A stretch of 7,654 bases of DNA, from positions 1 to 7,654 of the forward strand of contig CAISIP010000012.1 of NCBI GenBank assembly GCA_903885415.1, in the 5' to 3' direction. A program made the translations under genes and the position numbers. Origin of the DNA: an uncultured beta proteobacterium. GTDB lineage: Bacteria > Pseudomonadota > Gammaproteobacteria > Burkholderiales > Burkholderiaceae_C. The notes below the pieces were generated by a model. That model had not been told where the DNA came from. It saw only the letters and a list, made by a program, of their open reading frames with translations, and did no database searches. Positions 1 through 5,736 of this stretch are shown here, piece after piece (the stretch's first letter is position 1; each line of letters opens with the position of its first letter).

Positions 1-155
1 GACGCGAAAAAATCAAGCTTGAATCTTCGGCTGGTACCGGTCACTTCTACACCACCAGCAAGAACAAGAAAACCATGCCCGAAAAGATGCTGATCAAGAA
101 ATTTGATCCTAAGGCCCGCAAGCATGTGGACTACAAGGAAATCAAGCTGAAATAA
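1..155 (+). CDS. rpmG: 50S ribosomal protein L33, C-terminal 50 residues (5' end outside window)
   Basis: The reading frame opens at base 3 and ends at TAA 153-155. It encodes about 50 residues starting REKIKLESSAGTGHFYTT and ending in a lysine-rich YKEIKLK tail. This matches bacterial L33 almost along its whole length; L33 is usually 50-56 residues, so only about five N-terminal residues and the start codon are missing. L33 is a small protein of the large ribosomal subunit near the E site. In most proteobacteria rpmG follows rpmB (L28), which would lie just left of the window; that is expected, not seen. The visible part lacks the paired CxxC zinc-binding cysteines of some L33 paralogues, so this is the zinc-independent (C-minus) type. 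It is less GC-rich than its neighbours, as lysine-rich ribosomal genes often are. A strong terminator follows 17 bases after the stop. Confidence 0.96.
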   Translation, partial: REKIKLESSAGTGHFYTTSKNKKTMPEKMLIKKFDPKARKHVDYKEIKLK

Positions 156-172
156 GCGCGATTGGATTCAAG

Positions 173-203
173 AAAAAAGCCCGATACGATCGGGCTTTTT
201 TTT
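173..203 (+). terminator. Intrinsic terminator after rpmG, symmetrical and probably bidirectional
   Basis: A run of six A (173-178) leads into GCCCGAT (179-185), a three-base loop ACG (186-188), ATCGGGC (189-195) and eight T (196-203). Including the A/T tracts, the arms pair without mismatch over 13 positions. On the plus strand this is a textbook Rho-independent terminator for rpmG. The A-run gives a U-tract on the other strand as well, so it can also end the desaturase transcript arriving from the right, whose stop codon lies 27 bases away. Bidirectional use is inferred from the symmetry. Confidence 0.93.
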
Positions 204-230
204 GGCGGGCCGGATGGCCCAGGACCTCGT

Positions 231-1445
231 TCAGGACCGTGCCGCGCGCAGCCGCACCGAGAAATCGCGCAGTGCTGCAATCCCGCTTTCCTCAGCACGG
301 TGGCACCATACCTGCAACTCGCCGGCCAGTTGCTCGCGCGAGTACGATGTATTGAGCCACAGTTGGCGCAGTTCTTCGCGCATCGTCACCATCTTGTCCA
401 ACACCGGGTGCGCGGCCCGTGCCAGGGCGAGTTTGGGCACCGCGGCTGCGGGAACCTTGTCAGCGTCCCGGTGCAGCCAGCGCATCGCCGCCTCCAGCAC
501 GCTGACATCGCCGCGGCGCAATTTGAGCGCCGCGATTTCCTCCTTGCAGGCCCGCCGCAGATCATGCGCATAGCCGGCCATGACCTCGTAGCGGTTGGCG
601 ATCAGCGCCTCAAGCGTCTTTTCATCGGCCTGCGGGCGCACGCTGCCCAGTTGCAGTTTGGGTGGGGTCTTCTTCACCCGTGCCAGACCCAGCTTTTCCA
701 GCAGGCTGATGTAAACCCAGCCGATATCGAATTCGTAGGGCTTGACCGAGAACTTGGCTGAGGTCGGGTACGTGTGGTGGTTGTTGTGCAACTCCTCGCC
801 GCCAATAACCAGGCCCCACGGAACGATGTTCGTGCTCGCGTCGGCCACCTCGAAATTGCGATAACCCCAGTAGTGACCGATTCCGTTGATCACGCCCGCC
901 GCAGTCAGCGGAATCCACACCATCTGCACCGCCCACACCGAGAGACCCAGCGCGCCAAACAGCGCGAGGTCGAGGATCATCATCAGGCCGACCCCCTGCC
1001 AACTGAAGCGCGAATACACATTGCGCTCTATCCAGTCGTTGGGGCAGCCCTGGCTGTACTTGCTGAGCGTTTCCTGGTTGCGCGACTCGATCCGGTAGAG
1101 TTCGGCACCCTGCCAAAAAACCTTCTTAATACCATGTGCTACCGGACTGTGCGGATCGTCGATGGTCTCGCACTTGGCGTGGTGCTTGCGGTGAATCGAA
1201 ACCCACTCCCGGGTGACCTGGCCGGTGCCGAGCCACAACCAGAGGCGGAAAAAATGCGCCGGGATGGCATGCAGGTCCATGGCCCGGTGCGCCTGATGGC
1301 GATGCAGATAAATCGTCACGCTGGCGATCGTCACATGCGTCGTGGCCAACGTGTACAGCAGCACCTGCCACCAGCTCAGATTCAACAGCCCGTGCGACAA
1401 CCAGTCAACAAGGGCGTCGAGGAAAATCCAGTCGGGCAGCAGCAT
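231..1445 (-). CDS. Membrane fatty acid (acyl-CoA) desaturase, DesB/DesC type, with long C-terminal region
   Basis: This 404-residue protein is a non-haem di-iron membrane desaturase of the stearoyl-CoA delta-9 family, expected to introduce a double bond into saturated acyl chains at the cytoplasmic membrane and so tune membrane fluidity. All three histidine boxes are present: HRHQAH at 48-53, HRKHH at 85-89 and HNNHH at 220-224. Hydrophobic segments lie near residues 27-46, 62-76 and 154-190, the usual paired-hairpin topology. The desaturase core ends around residue 255. Residues 256-404 form a charged, helical cytoplasmic tail, so the protein resembles the roughly 390-400-residue Pseudomonas DesB class more than 300-residue cores. 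The start chosen is ATG 1445-1443, with GGAG 11 bases upstream. It has its own promoter (1513-1541) and ends against the rpmG terminator. The acyl carrier (CoA or phospholipid) and regiospecificity cannot be read from the sequence. Confidence 0.92.
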   Translation of the reverse strand: MLLPDWIFLDALVDWLSHGLLNLSWWQVLLYTLATTHVTIASVTIYLHRHQAHRAMDLHAIPAHFFRLWLWLGTGQVTREWVSIHRKHHAKCETIDDPHSPVAHGIKKVFWQGAELYRIESRNQETLSKYSQGCPNDWIERNVYSRFSWQGVGLMMILDLALFGALGLSVWAVQMVWIPLTAAGVINGIGHYWGYRNFEVADASTNIVPWGLVIGGEELHNNHHTYPTSAKFSVKPYEFDIGWVYISLLEKLGLARVKKTPPKLQLGSVRPQADEKTLEALIANRYEVMAGYAHDLRRACKEEIAALKLRRGDVSVLEAAMRWLHRDADKVPAAAVPKLALARAAHPVLDKMVTMREELRQLWLNTSYSREQLAGELQVWCHRAEESGIAALRDFSVRLRAARS

Positions 1446-1512
1446 ATTCTTAGGGTCTCCGTGGAAGCCGGCCTTGGAATCGGGGCCACCCCCGTCCTTT
1501 CATACCCGAGCG

Positions 1513-1541
1513 ATTGTAGGGCTTCAGGCCATGCCTGACTA
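1513..1541 (-). promoter_or_regulatory. Predicted sigma70 promoter of the desaturase gene
   Basis: Read on the minus strand, a -35 element TAGTCA (complement of 1536-1541, four of six consensus bases) is followed by a 17-base spacer and a -10 element TACAAT (complement of 1513-1518, five of six). Transcription would begin near 1505-1507, giving a leader of about 60 bases before the desaturase ATG at 1445. This is the best-formed promoter in the window and argues that the desaturase is transcribed separately from the methyltransferase gene that ends at 1589. It is a by-eye prediction. Confidence 0.6.
1524..1538. promoter_or_regulatory. Palindrome inside the desaturase promoter, candidate operator
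   Basis: TCAGGC (1524-1529) and GCCTGA (1533-1538) are perfect inverted arms around the three bases CAT. The palindrome fills most of the spacer and touches the -35 element of the predicted desaturase promoter, so a protein bound there would block RNA polymerase. Unsaturated-fatty-acid genes in other proteobacteria are controlled by TetR-family proteins such as FabR and DesT that bind palindromes at promoters. These half-sites do not look like the E. coli FabR site, so the binding protein is unknown. Six-base arms can occur by chance. Confidence 0.35.
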
Positions 1542-1588
1542 TATTCCTCCAGGAAAATGTTCAAAAGCCCTTAAAGGCGGCGAAAGCC

Positions 1589-2860
1589 CTATCTTTTCTC
1601 CCAAACTGCCGCGAAAAATCCGTCCGTTGCGTGTAAGTGGGGCCAAAGCCGCAAGTAATTCACCCCATCCGGGGCCCTCTGACACAGGCTCTGCGCGTCG
1701 TTCAGCTTAAGTTCGGTCAGAATTTGCGCCGGATCCAATGCAAAAAAGTCAGTACTTGCTTCCGAAAAAACCTTTGCCACCTCTTCATTTTCTTGCGGCA
1801 ACGGACTGCAGGTGGCATAGACCAGGCGGCCACCGGATTTCAGCAGGCGCGCGGCGCTGGCCAGAATCGCCGACTGCTTGATCGCCATTTCCGCGACCGC
1901 CTGCATGTCCTGGCGCCATTTCAAGTCCGGGTTGCGGCGCAATGTGCCGAGCCCCGAACAGGGCGCGTCCACCAGCACCCGGTCGATTTTGCCCGCCAAG
2001 CGCTTGATGCGCTCGTCGCGCTCATGCGCGATCGCCGCCGGGTGCACGTTGGACAGGCCACTGCGCGCCAGGCGCGGCTTGAGAGCGGCGAGCCGATGGG
2101 CCGAGGTGTCAAACGCATACAGTCGCCCGGTGCTGCGCATGGTCGCTCCGATGGCCAGCGTCTTGCCGCCGGCGCCAGCGCAAAAATCGACCACCATTTC
2201 CCCGCGCTTGGCGTCAAGCAGCATGGCGAGCAGTTGCGAACCCTCGTCCTGCACCTCGAAGGCGCCGCGGGTGAATGCGTCGAGCTTGTTCACGGCCGGC
2301 TTGCCGGCAATGCGCAGGCCCCACGGCGAGTAAGGCGTCGCCAGCGCCTTGATGCCGGCCTGCGCCAGTTCTTTTTGGACGTCGGCGCGCTTGGCGTTGA
2401 GCGCGTTCACCCGCAGGTCAAGCCCGGCGCCCTTGTTCAGGCTCTCAACCAAAGGCCAGAATCCGTCGCCGGCCTGCTCCTTGAGCGGCTGCACCAGCCA
2501 ATCGGGCAGATTGTGGCGATGGCGCTCCATCAGGTCGGCCACATGGATCTTCTCGCACTGGTCAAGCCAGTTCTTTTCCTGCTCGCTCAATGCGCTACGC
2601 AGAAAGTCTCCCGGCCCGTAAAAGCCCAGAATCGCCAGCCGGCGCTCCTTGGGGCCGCTGCCCGACGGCGCGCAGTGGTCAAACAGGAGCTTCTTGCGCA
2701 ACACCGTATAGACCGTCTCGGCCAGCGTCGCGCGTTCGCGCGGTCCCAGGCCGCGGTGGTCGCGGAAGAAGCGCGAAACGACGGCGTCGGCGGGATGATC
2801 GAACTTCAGGGTCAGCCGCACCAGTTCGGAACAGGCGTCTAGCAGGGCTTTTGGATGCAT
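1589..2860 (-). CDS. RsmB/NOP (Nol1/Nop2/Sun) family RNA 5-methylcytosine methyltransferase
   Basis: The 423-residue product is an S-adenosylmethionine-dependent enzyme that methylates C5 of cytosine in rRNA or tRNA. Motif I for SAM binding is DFCAGAGGKT at 225-234. Motif IV is DAPCSGLGTLRRNPDLKW at 298-315, with Cys301 in the product-release position. Motif VI is TCSPL at 350-354, with the nucleophile Cys351. The family signature QDEGSQ lies at 204-209 and the usual C-terminal DGFFAAVW at 413-420. Residues 1-60 have a faint NusB-like pattern (PRERATLAETVYTVLR) but are not a full RsmB NusB domain, so this may be a paralogue and not the true 16S C967 enzyme; no symbol is given for that reason. 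The start is ATG 2860-2858. It has no clear ribosome binding site and lies 16 bases from the divergent DUF1653 gene. Confidence 0.9.
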   Translation of the reverse strand: MHPKALLDACSELVRLTLKFDHPADAVVSRFFRDHRGLGPRERATLAETVYTVLRKKLLFDHCAPSGSGPKERRLAILGFYGPGDFLRSALSEQEKNWLDQCEKIHVADLMERHRHNLPDWLVQPLKEQAGDGFWPLVESLNKGAGLDLRVNALNAKRADVQKELAQAGIKALATPYSPWGLRIAGKPAVNKLDAFTRGAFEVQDEGSQLLAMLLDAKRGEMVVDFCAGAGGKTLAIGATMRSTGRLYAFDTSAHRLAALKPRLARSGLSNVHPAAIAHERDERIKRLAGKIDRVLVDAPCSGLGTLRRNPDLKWRQDMQAVAEMAIKQSAILASAARLLKSGGRLVYATCSPLPQENEEVAKVFSEASTDFFALDPAQILTELKLNDAQSLCQRAPDGVNYLRLWPHLHATDGFFAAVWEKR

Positions 2861-2876
2861 GGTCTACGATTGTCCC

Positions 2877-3116
2877 ATGCCACCCTCCTCACTGCCGCCG
2901 CTGATCGAGACCCGCAAGGGCCACTACCGCCACTACAAAGGCCTGCCCTATGAGGTGCTGGGAACGGTTCGCCACAGCGAAACCCTCGAGCCGATGACGC
3001 TGTACCGCGCGCTATACGGAGAGCAGGGGCTGTGGGTGCGGCCGGCAGCGATGTTCGCCCAAGAGGTCGTCGTCGACGGGGTCCGGCAGCCCCGCTTCGC
3101 CTGGGTGGGCGCATGA
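2877..3116 (+). CDS. DUF1653 family small protein
   Basis: This 79-residue protein has the DUF1653 pattern: a glycine followed by HYRHYKG at 16-22, YEVLGTVRHSE at 25-35, YRALYGE at 43-49, LWVRP at 52-56, and a C-terminal FAWVGA. The family is 60-80 residues long, is common in proteobacteria as a stand-alone protein, and has no established function. No signal peptide or membrane segment is visible, so it should be cytosolic. ATG 2877 is chosen because it gives the usual family length. A second in-frame ATG at 2859 would add six residues and would overlap the start codon of the divergent methyltransferase gene. No Shine-Dalgarno sequence precedes either start. It converges on purN, with 13 bases between the stop codons and no terminator there. 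Confidence 0.85.
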   Translation: MPPSSLPPLIETRKGHYRHYKGLPYEVLGTVRHSETLEPMTLYRALYGEQGLWVRPAAMFAQEVVVDGVRQPRFAWVGA

Positions 3117-3129
3117 CAGCGCCGCGCCG

Positions 3130-3729
3130 CTAGCCGGGCTGCTGCGCCAACCAGGCAGCGATGGCCGCCGGGTAGATTCGGTGCTCCTGCGTCAGCACCC
3201 GCTGAGCCAGCGTGTCGGCCGTATCACCCGGTATGACCGGAACGACCGCCTGCGCCAGGATCGGGCCGTGGTCCAGTTCACCGGTCACCTGATGGACGGT
3301 GGCGCCGGCAAAGCGGCAGCCGGCGTCCAGCGCCCGCTGGTGCGTGTGCAAGCCCGGGAATGCCGGCAACAGCGACGGATGGATGTTGAGCAGTCGGCCC
3401 GCGTAGCGGGCGACGAAAGCCGGCGTCAGGATGCGCATGAAGCCCGCCAGCACCACCAGCGCCGGCTGTCCCGGCGCGTCATGGCGGTCGATGGCCTGCG
3501 CCAGGGCGGCGTCAAAGTCCTCGCGTGTGTCAAAGCCCCGGTGATCGACCACTGCGGTTGTCAACCCCTGCTGCCGCGCCAGCAGCAGCCCTGCGGCCTG
3601 CGCCCGGTTGCTGATGACCGCGACCACCTGCGCGCCATAGCGCGCGTGCCAACGCGCATCGCGCGCCTGCCTGACAATGGCCGCCATATTCGAGCCGCCG
3701 CCGGATATCAGAATGACGATGTTTTTCAT
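3130..3729 (-). CDS. purN: Phosphoribosylglycinamide formyltransferase (GART)
   Basis: PurN catalyses the third step of de novo purine synthesis, transferring a formyl group from 10-formyltetrahydrofolate to glycinamide ribonucleotide in the cytosol. The 199-residue protein begins with the phosphate-binding loop NIVILISGGGSN (3-14). It carries the folate-site segment GFMRILTP (96-103) and the signature NIHPSLLPAFPGLHTH (115-130), and then GATVHQVTGELDHGPI (142-157). The catalytic triad of E. coli PurN (Asn106, His108, Asp144) corresponds to Asn115, His117 and Asp153, all present. ATG 3729-3727 gives the normal family length; an upstream in-frame start near 3801 would add 24 unrelated residues encoded inside yceH. 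No purM lies beside it, unlike E. coli purMN. The start is 13 bases from the divergent yceH start. Confidence 0.96.
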   Translation of the reverse strand: MKNIVILISGGGSNMAAIVRQARDARWHARYGAQVVAVISNRAQAAGLLLARQQGLTTAVVDHRGFDTREDFDAALAQAIDRHDAPGQPALVVLAGFMRILTPAFVARYAGRLLNIHPSLLPAFPGLHTHQRALDAGCRFAGATVHQVTGELDHGPILAQAVVPVIPGDTADTLAQRVLTQEHRIYPAAIAAWLAQQPG

Positions 3730-3742
3730 GCCAGCCCAAATT

Positions 3743-4390
3743 ATGACCTTGACCTCTATCGAAGCCCGCGTCCTCGCCACCCTGATGGAAAAGGCGCGCA
3801 CGGTGGCCGACAGCTACCCGCTGACGCTCAATGCGCTGCTGCTGGGTTGCAACCAAAAGAGCAGCCGCGAACCGGTCATGGAAATCGACGAGGGCCAGAT
3901 CGCGACCGCCATCGACGCGCTCAAGACGCTGGGGCTGGTGCGCGAGAACACCAGCGGCAGGAGCGCTCGTTTCGAGCACAACTTCCAGCGCGGCGTCGGG
4001 GTTCCCGAGCAGTCGGCGGTGCTATTGGGCCTGCTGATGCTGCGCGGACCGCAGACCGCCGGCGAGTTGCGACTCAACACCGAGCGCTGGTACCGCTTTG
4101 CAGACATTTCGTCGGTGGACGCGTTCCTGGAGGAACTGCAGGATCGCCCTGCAGACAAGGGGGGTCCGCTGGTGATCCGCCTCGACCGGGCGCCTGGCGC
4201 GCGGGAACCGCGCTGGGCGCACCTGCTGTGCGGACCGGTGGACGCCGCATCCCACGGCGCGCAACGCCAGGGTGCCGCGCCAGACCATGTGCAGCGCATT
4301 GAAGCCCTGGAAACCGAAGTCAGCCAACTGCGTGCCGCGGTCCTGATGCTATGCCAGGAGCTCGGCCTGTCGCCCCCCGGACCGCCATAA
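3743..4390 (+). CDS. yceH: YceH family protein (DUF480, UPF0502), winged-helix fold
   Basis: The 215-residue product matches YceH/DUF480 from end to end. The N-terminal LTSIEARVLATLMEKA (3-18) is followed by the family hallmark CNQKSSREPVM (36-46), and the second repeat has LLLGLLMLRGPQTAGELR-like residues at 94-110, then ADISSVDAFLEEL (120-132) and GPLVIRLDRAPGAREPRWAHL (141-161). The known YceH fold is two winged-helix domains, but its biochemical role is not established. Residues 182-207 form a short predicted coiled coil (DHVQRIEALETEVSQL), common at the C-terminus of this family and suggesting oligomerisation. ATG 3743 is chosen because homology begins there; in-frame ATGs at 3677, 3719 and 3728 would only add non-homologous residues overlapping purN. 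No Shine-Dalgarno sequence is visible. Mild genetic links of E. coli yceH to flagellar or envelope phenotypes are not evidence of function here. Confidence 0.9.
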   Translation: MTLTSIEARVLATLMEKARTVADSYPLTLNALLLGCNQKSSREPVMEIDEGQIATAIDALKTLGLVRENTSGRSARFEHNFQRGVGVPEQSAVLLGLLMLRGPQTAGELRLNTERWYRFADISSVDAFLEELQDRPADKGGPLVIRLDRAPGAREPRWAHLLCGPVDAASHGAQRQGAAPDHVQRIEALETEVSQLRAAVLMLCQELGLSPPGPP

Positions 4391-4410
4391 TCACGCTAGG
4401 GATTCGAGAA

Positions 4411-4441
4411 TGCGCCTGGCACCCGGTCGGGAGCAGGCGCA
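4411..4441 (+). other. Strong hairpin between yceH and the acyl-CoA dehydrogenase genes
   Basis: TGCGCCTG (4411-4418) and CAGGCGCA (4434-4441) are perfect eight-base inverted arms. Inside them CCC (4422-4424) can pair with GGG (4429-4431) around a GGTC loop, separated from the outer stem by a small asymmetric internal loop. There is no T-tract after it, so it is not a standard intrinsic terminator. It starts 20 bases after the yceH stop and ends 18 bases before the ribosome binding site of the next gene. It may protect the yceH mRNA end, attenuate read-through, or be an operator for the dehydrogenase genes; the sequence alone does not decide. Confidence 0.5.
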
Positions 4442-4471
4442 GCGGCCTACGGCACCAACGGAGAACGATGT

Positions 4472-5650
4472 ATGGATTTGGCATTTACTGCCGAAGAACA
4501 GCAGTTTCGCGACGACATGCGCGCCTGGGTTGCGGCCAACCTGCCACCGGAGATAGCGCACAAGGTCCATAACGCGCTGCAACTCGGGCGTGACGACATG
4601 CAGCGCTGGGCCCGGATTCTGGGCAAGAAGGGCTGGCTGGGCCACGGCTGGCCGAAGGAGTTCGGTGGCCCGGGATGGAATTCGGTGCAGAAGCACCTGT
4701 TCGAGGAAGAATGCGCGCTGGCCGGTGCGCCCCGCGTCGTTCCCTTTGGGCCGGTGATGGTGGCGCCGGTGATCATGGCCTTCGGCAACGCCGAGCAGCA
4801 GCAGCGCTTCCTGCCGGGGATCGCCAGCGGGGAGGTCTGGTGGAGCCAGGGCTACAGCGAACCCGGCTCGGGCTCCGACCTGGCCTCACTTCAGACCAGG
4901 GCCGAGCGCCGCGGCGACCGCTACATCGTCAACGGCCAGAAGACATGGACCACGCTGGGCCAGTACGGCGAGTGGATTTTTTGCCTGGTACGCACCAGCA
5001 ACGAGGGCAAACCGCAAACCGGCATCAGCTTCCTGTTGATCGACATGAAGTCGCCCGGCATCACCGTACGGCCGATCCGCCTGCTCGACGGCAGTGTCGA
5101 GGTGAATGAAGTCTTCTTTGACGATGTGGCCGTACCGGCCACCAACCTGATCGGCGAGGAAAACAAGGGCTGGACCTATGCCAAGCATCTTCTTAGCCAC
5201 GAGCGCACCAACATAGCCGACGTGAACCGCGCCAAGCGCGAACTCGAGCGGCTCAAGCGCATCGCCAAGGCGGAGGGGGTCTATACCGACCGGCGTTTTC
5301 GCGACGAGATCGCCAAGCTGGAGGTCGACGTCATTGCCCTGGAAATGCTGGTGCTGCGGGTGCTGGCGGCAGAGACATCGGGCAAGCAGTCGCTCGACAT
5401 AGCCGGTCTGCTCAAGATCCGCGGCAGCGAGATACAACAGCGCTACAGCGAACTGATGATGCTGGCGGCCGGGCCCTACGCGCTGCCGCTGATCCATGAG
5501 GCGATGGAGGCGGGCTGGCAGGGCGATGCCGTGGGCGCCTTACATTGCGCGCCGCTCGCTGCAAGCTATCTCAACACGCGCAAGACGACGATCTATGGTG
5601 GCTCCAACGAAGTGCAGCGAAACATCGTCGCCCAGTTCGTCCTGGGCTGA
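4472..5650 (+). CDS. Acyl-CoA dehydrogenase, large (catalytic) subunit, PimC-like
   Basis: This 392-residue flavoprotein has the acyl-CoA dehydrogenase fold: N-terminal helical domain (1-120), middle beta domain with GYSEPGSGSDLASL (127-140) and NGQKTWTT (154-161), and C-terminal helical domain. Such enzymes form the alpha,beta double bond of an acyl-CoA and pass electrons to ETF. The Glu of the usual YEG motif is replaced: Y375-G376-G377 in IYGGSNEVQRNIV. A Glu is present in SHERT (Glu244), the helix-G position used by isovaleryl-CoA dehydrogenase and by the large subunits of heteromeric FadE enzymes. The usual RxxFG and QxxGGxG FAD motifs are absent; the next gene supplies both. The pattern resembles pimeloyl-CoA dehydrogenase PimC from Rhodopseudomonas, but no other pim gene is visible, so the substrate (dicarboxylic, long-chain or cyclic acyl-CoA) is open. 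GGAG at 4460-4463, eight bases before ATG, supports the start. Confidence 0.9.
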   Translation: MDLAFTAEEQQFRDDMRAWVAANLPPEIAHKVHNALQLGRDDMQRWARILGKKGWLGHGWPKEFGGPGWNSVQKHLFEEECALAGAPRVVPFGPVMVAPVIMAFGNAEQQQRFLPGIASGEVWWSQGYSEPGSGSDLASLQTRAERRGDRYIVNGQKTWTTLGQYGEWIFCLVRTSNEGKPQTGISFLLIDMKSPGITVRPIRLLDGSVEVNEVFFDDVAVPATNLIGEENKGWTYAKHLLSHERTNIADVNRAKRELERLKRIAKAEGVYTDRRFRDEIAKLEVDVIALEMLVLRVLAAETSGKQSLDIAGLLKIRGSEIQQRYSELMMLAAGPYALPLIHEAMEAGWQGDAVGALHCAPLAASYLNTRKTTIYGGSNEVQRNIVAQFVLG

Positions 5651-5736
5651 GCCGAACCGCGCCGTGTACGCGCGCCTCCCCAATCCGAGCGACCCCAACG
5701 CCCGGCTCCCGATCACCCGGCACACAGGTAGACACC

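Noticed and set aside
774..1538. 254-codon plus-strand frame opposite the desaturase
   Set aside because: It is antisense to all three histidine boxes of the desaturase and would run across the desaturase promoter; no recognisable domain.
1528..1550. Minigene-like GGAGG followed by ATG-GCC-TGA on the minus strand
   Set aside because: It lies upstream of the predicted desaturase transcription start and encodes two residues; the ATG and TGA come from the palindrome.
1637..2842. 401-codon open frame on the plus strand, opposite the RNA methyltransferase
   Set aside because: It lies entirely antisense to a gene with intact catalytic motifs, is rich in Arg, Gln and His as antisense frames in GC-rich DNA are, and matches no family.
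3730..3801. Upstream in-frame extension of purN by 24 residues
   Set aside because: The added residues match nothing in PurN and would be encoded inside yceH; the family starts at the MKNIVILISG segment.
3181..4302. 373-codon plus-strand open frame crossing purN and yceH
   Set aside because: It is antisense to purN and then out of frame within yceH, both well recognised; the translation is low complexity and Arg-rich.
4417..4435. TGGCAC followed by a GC-rich stretch, resembling a sigma54 -24 element
   Set aside because: The -12 position ten bases after the GG reads GG and not GC, and there is no TTGC; the bases are explained by the hairpin.
5545..5736. Extension or fusion of the small dehydrogenase subunit to an upstream start
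   Set aside because: The frame is open, but the added 64 residues overlap the end of the large-subunit gene and show no homology; MDFDFSDDQ is the normal N-terminus.
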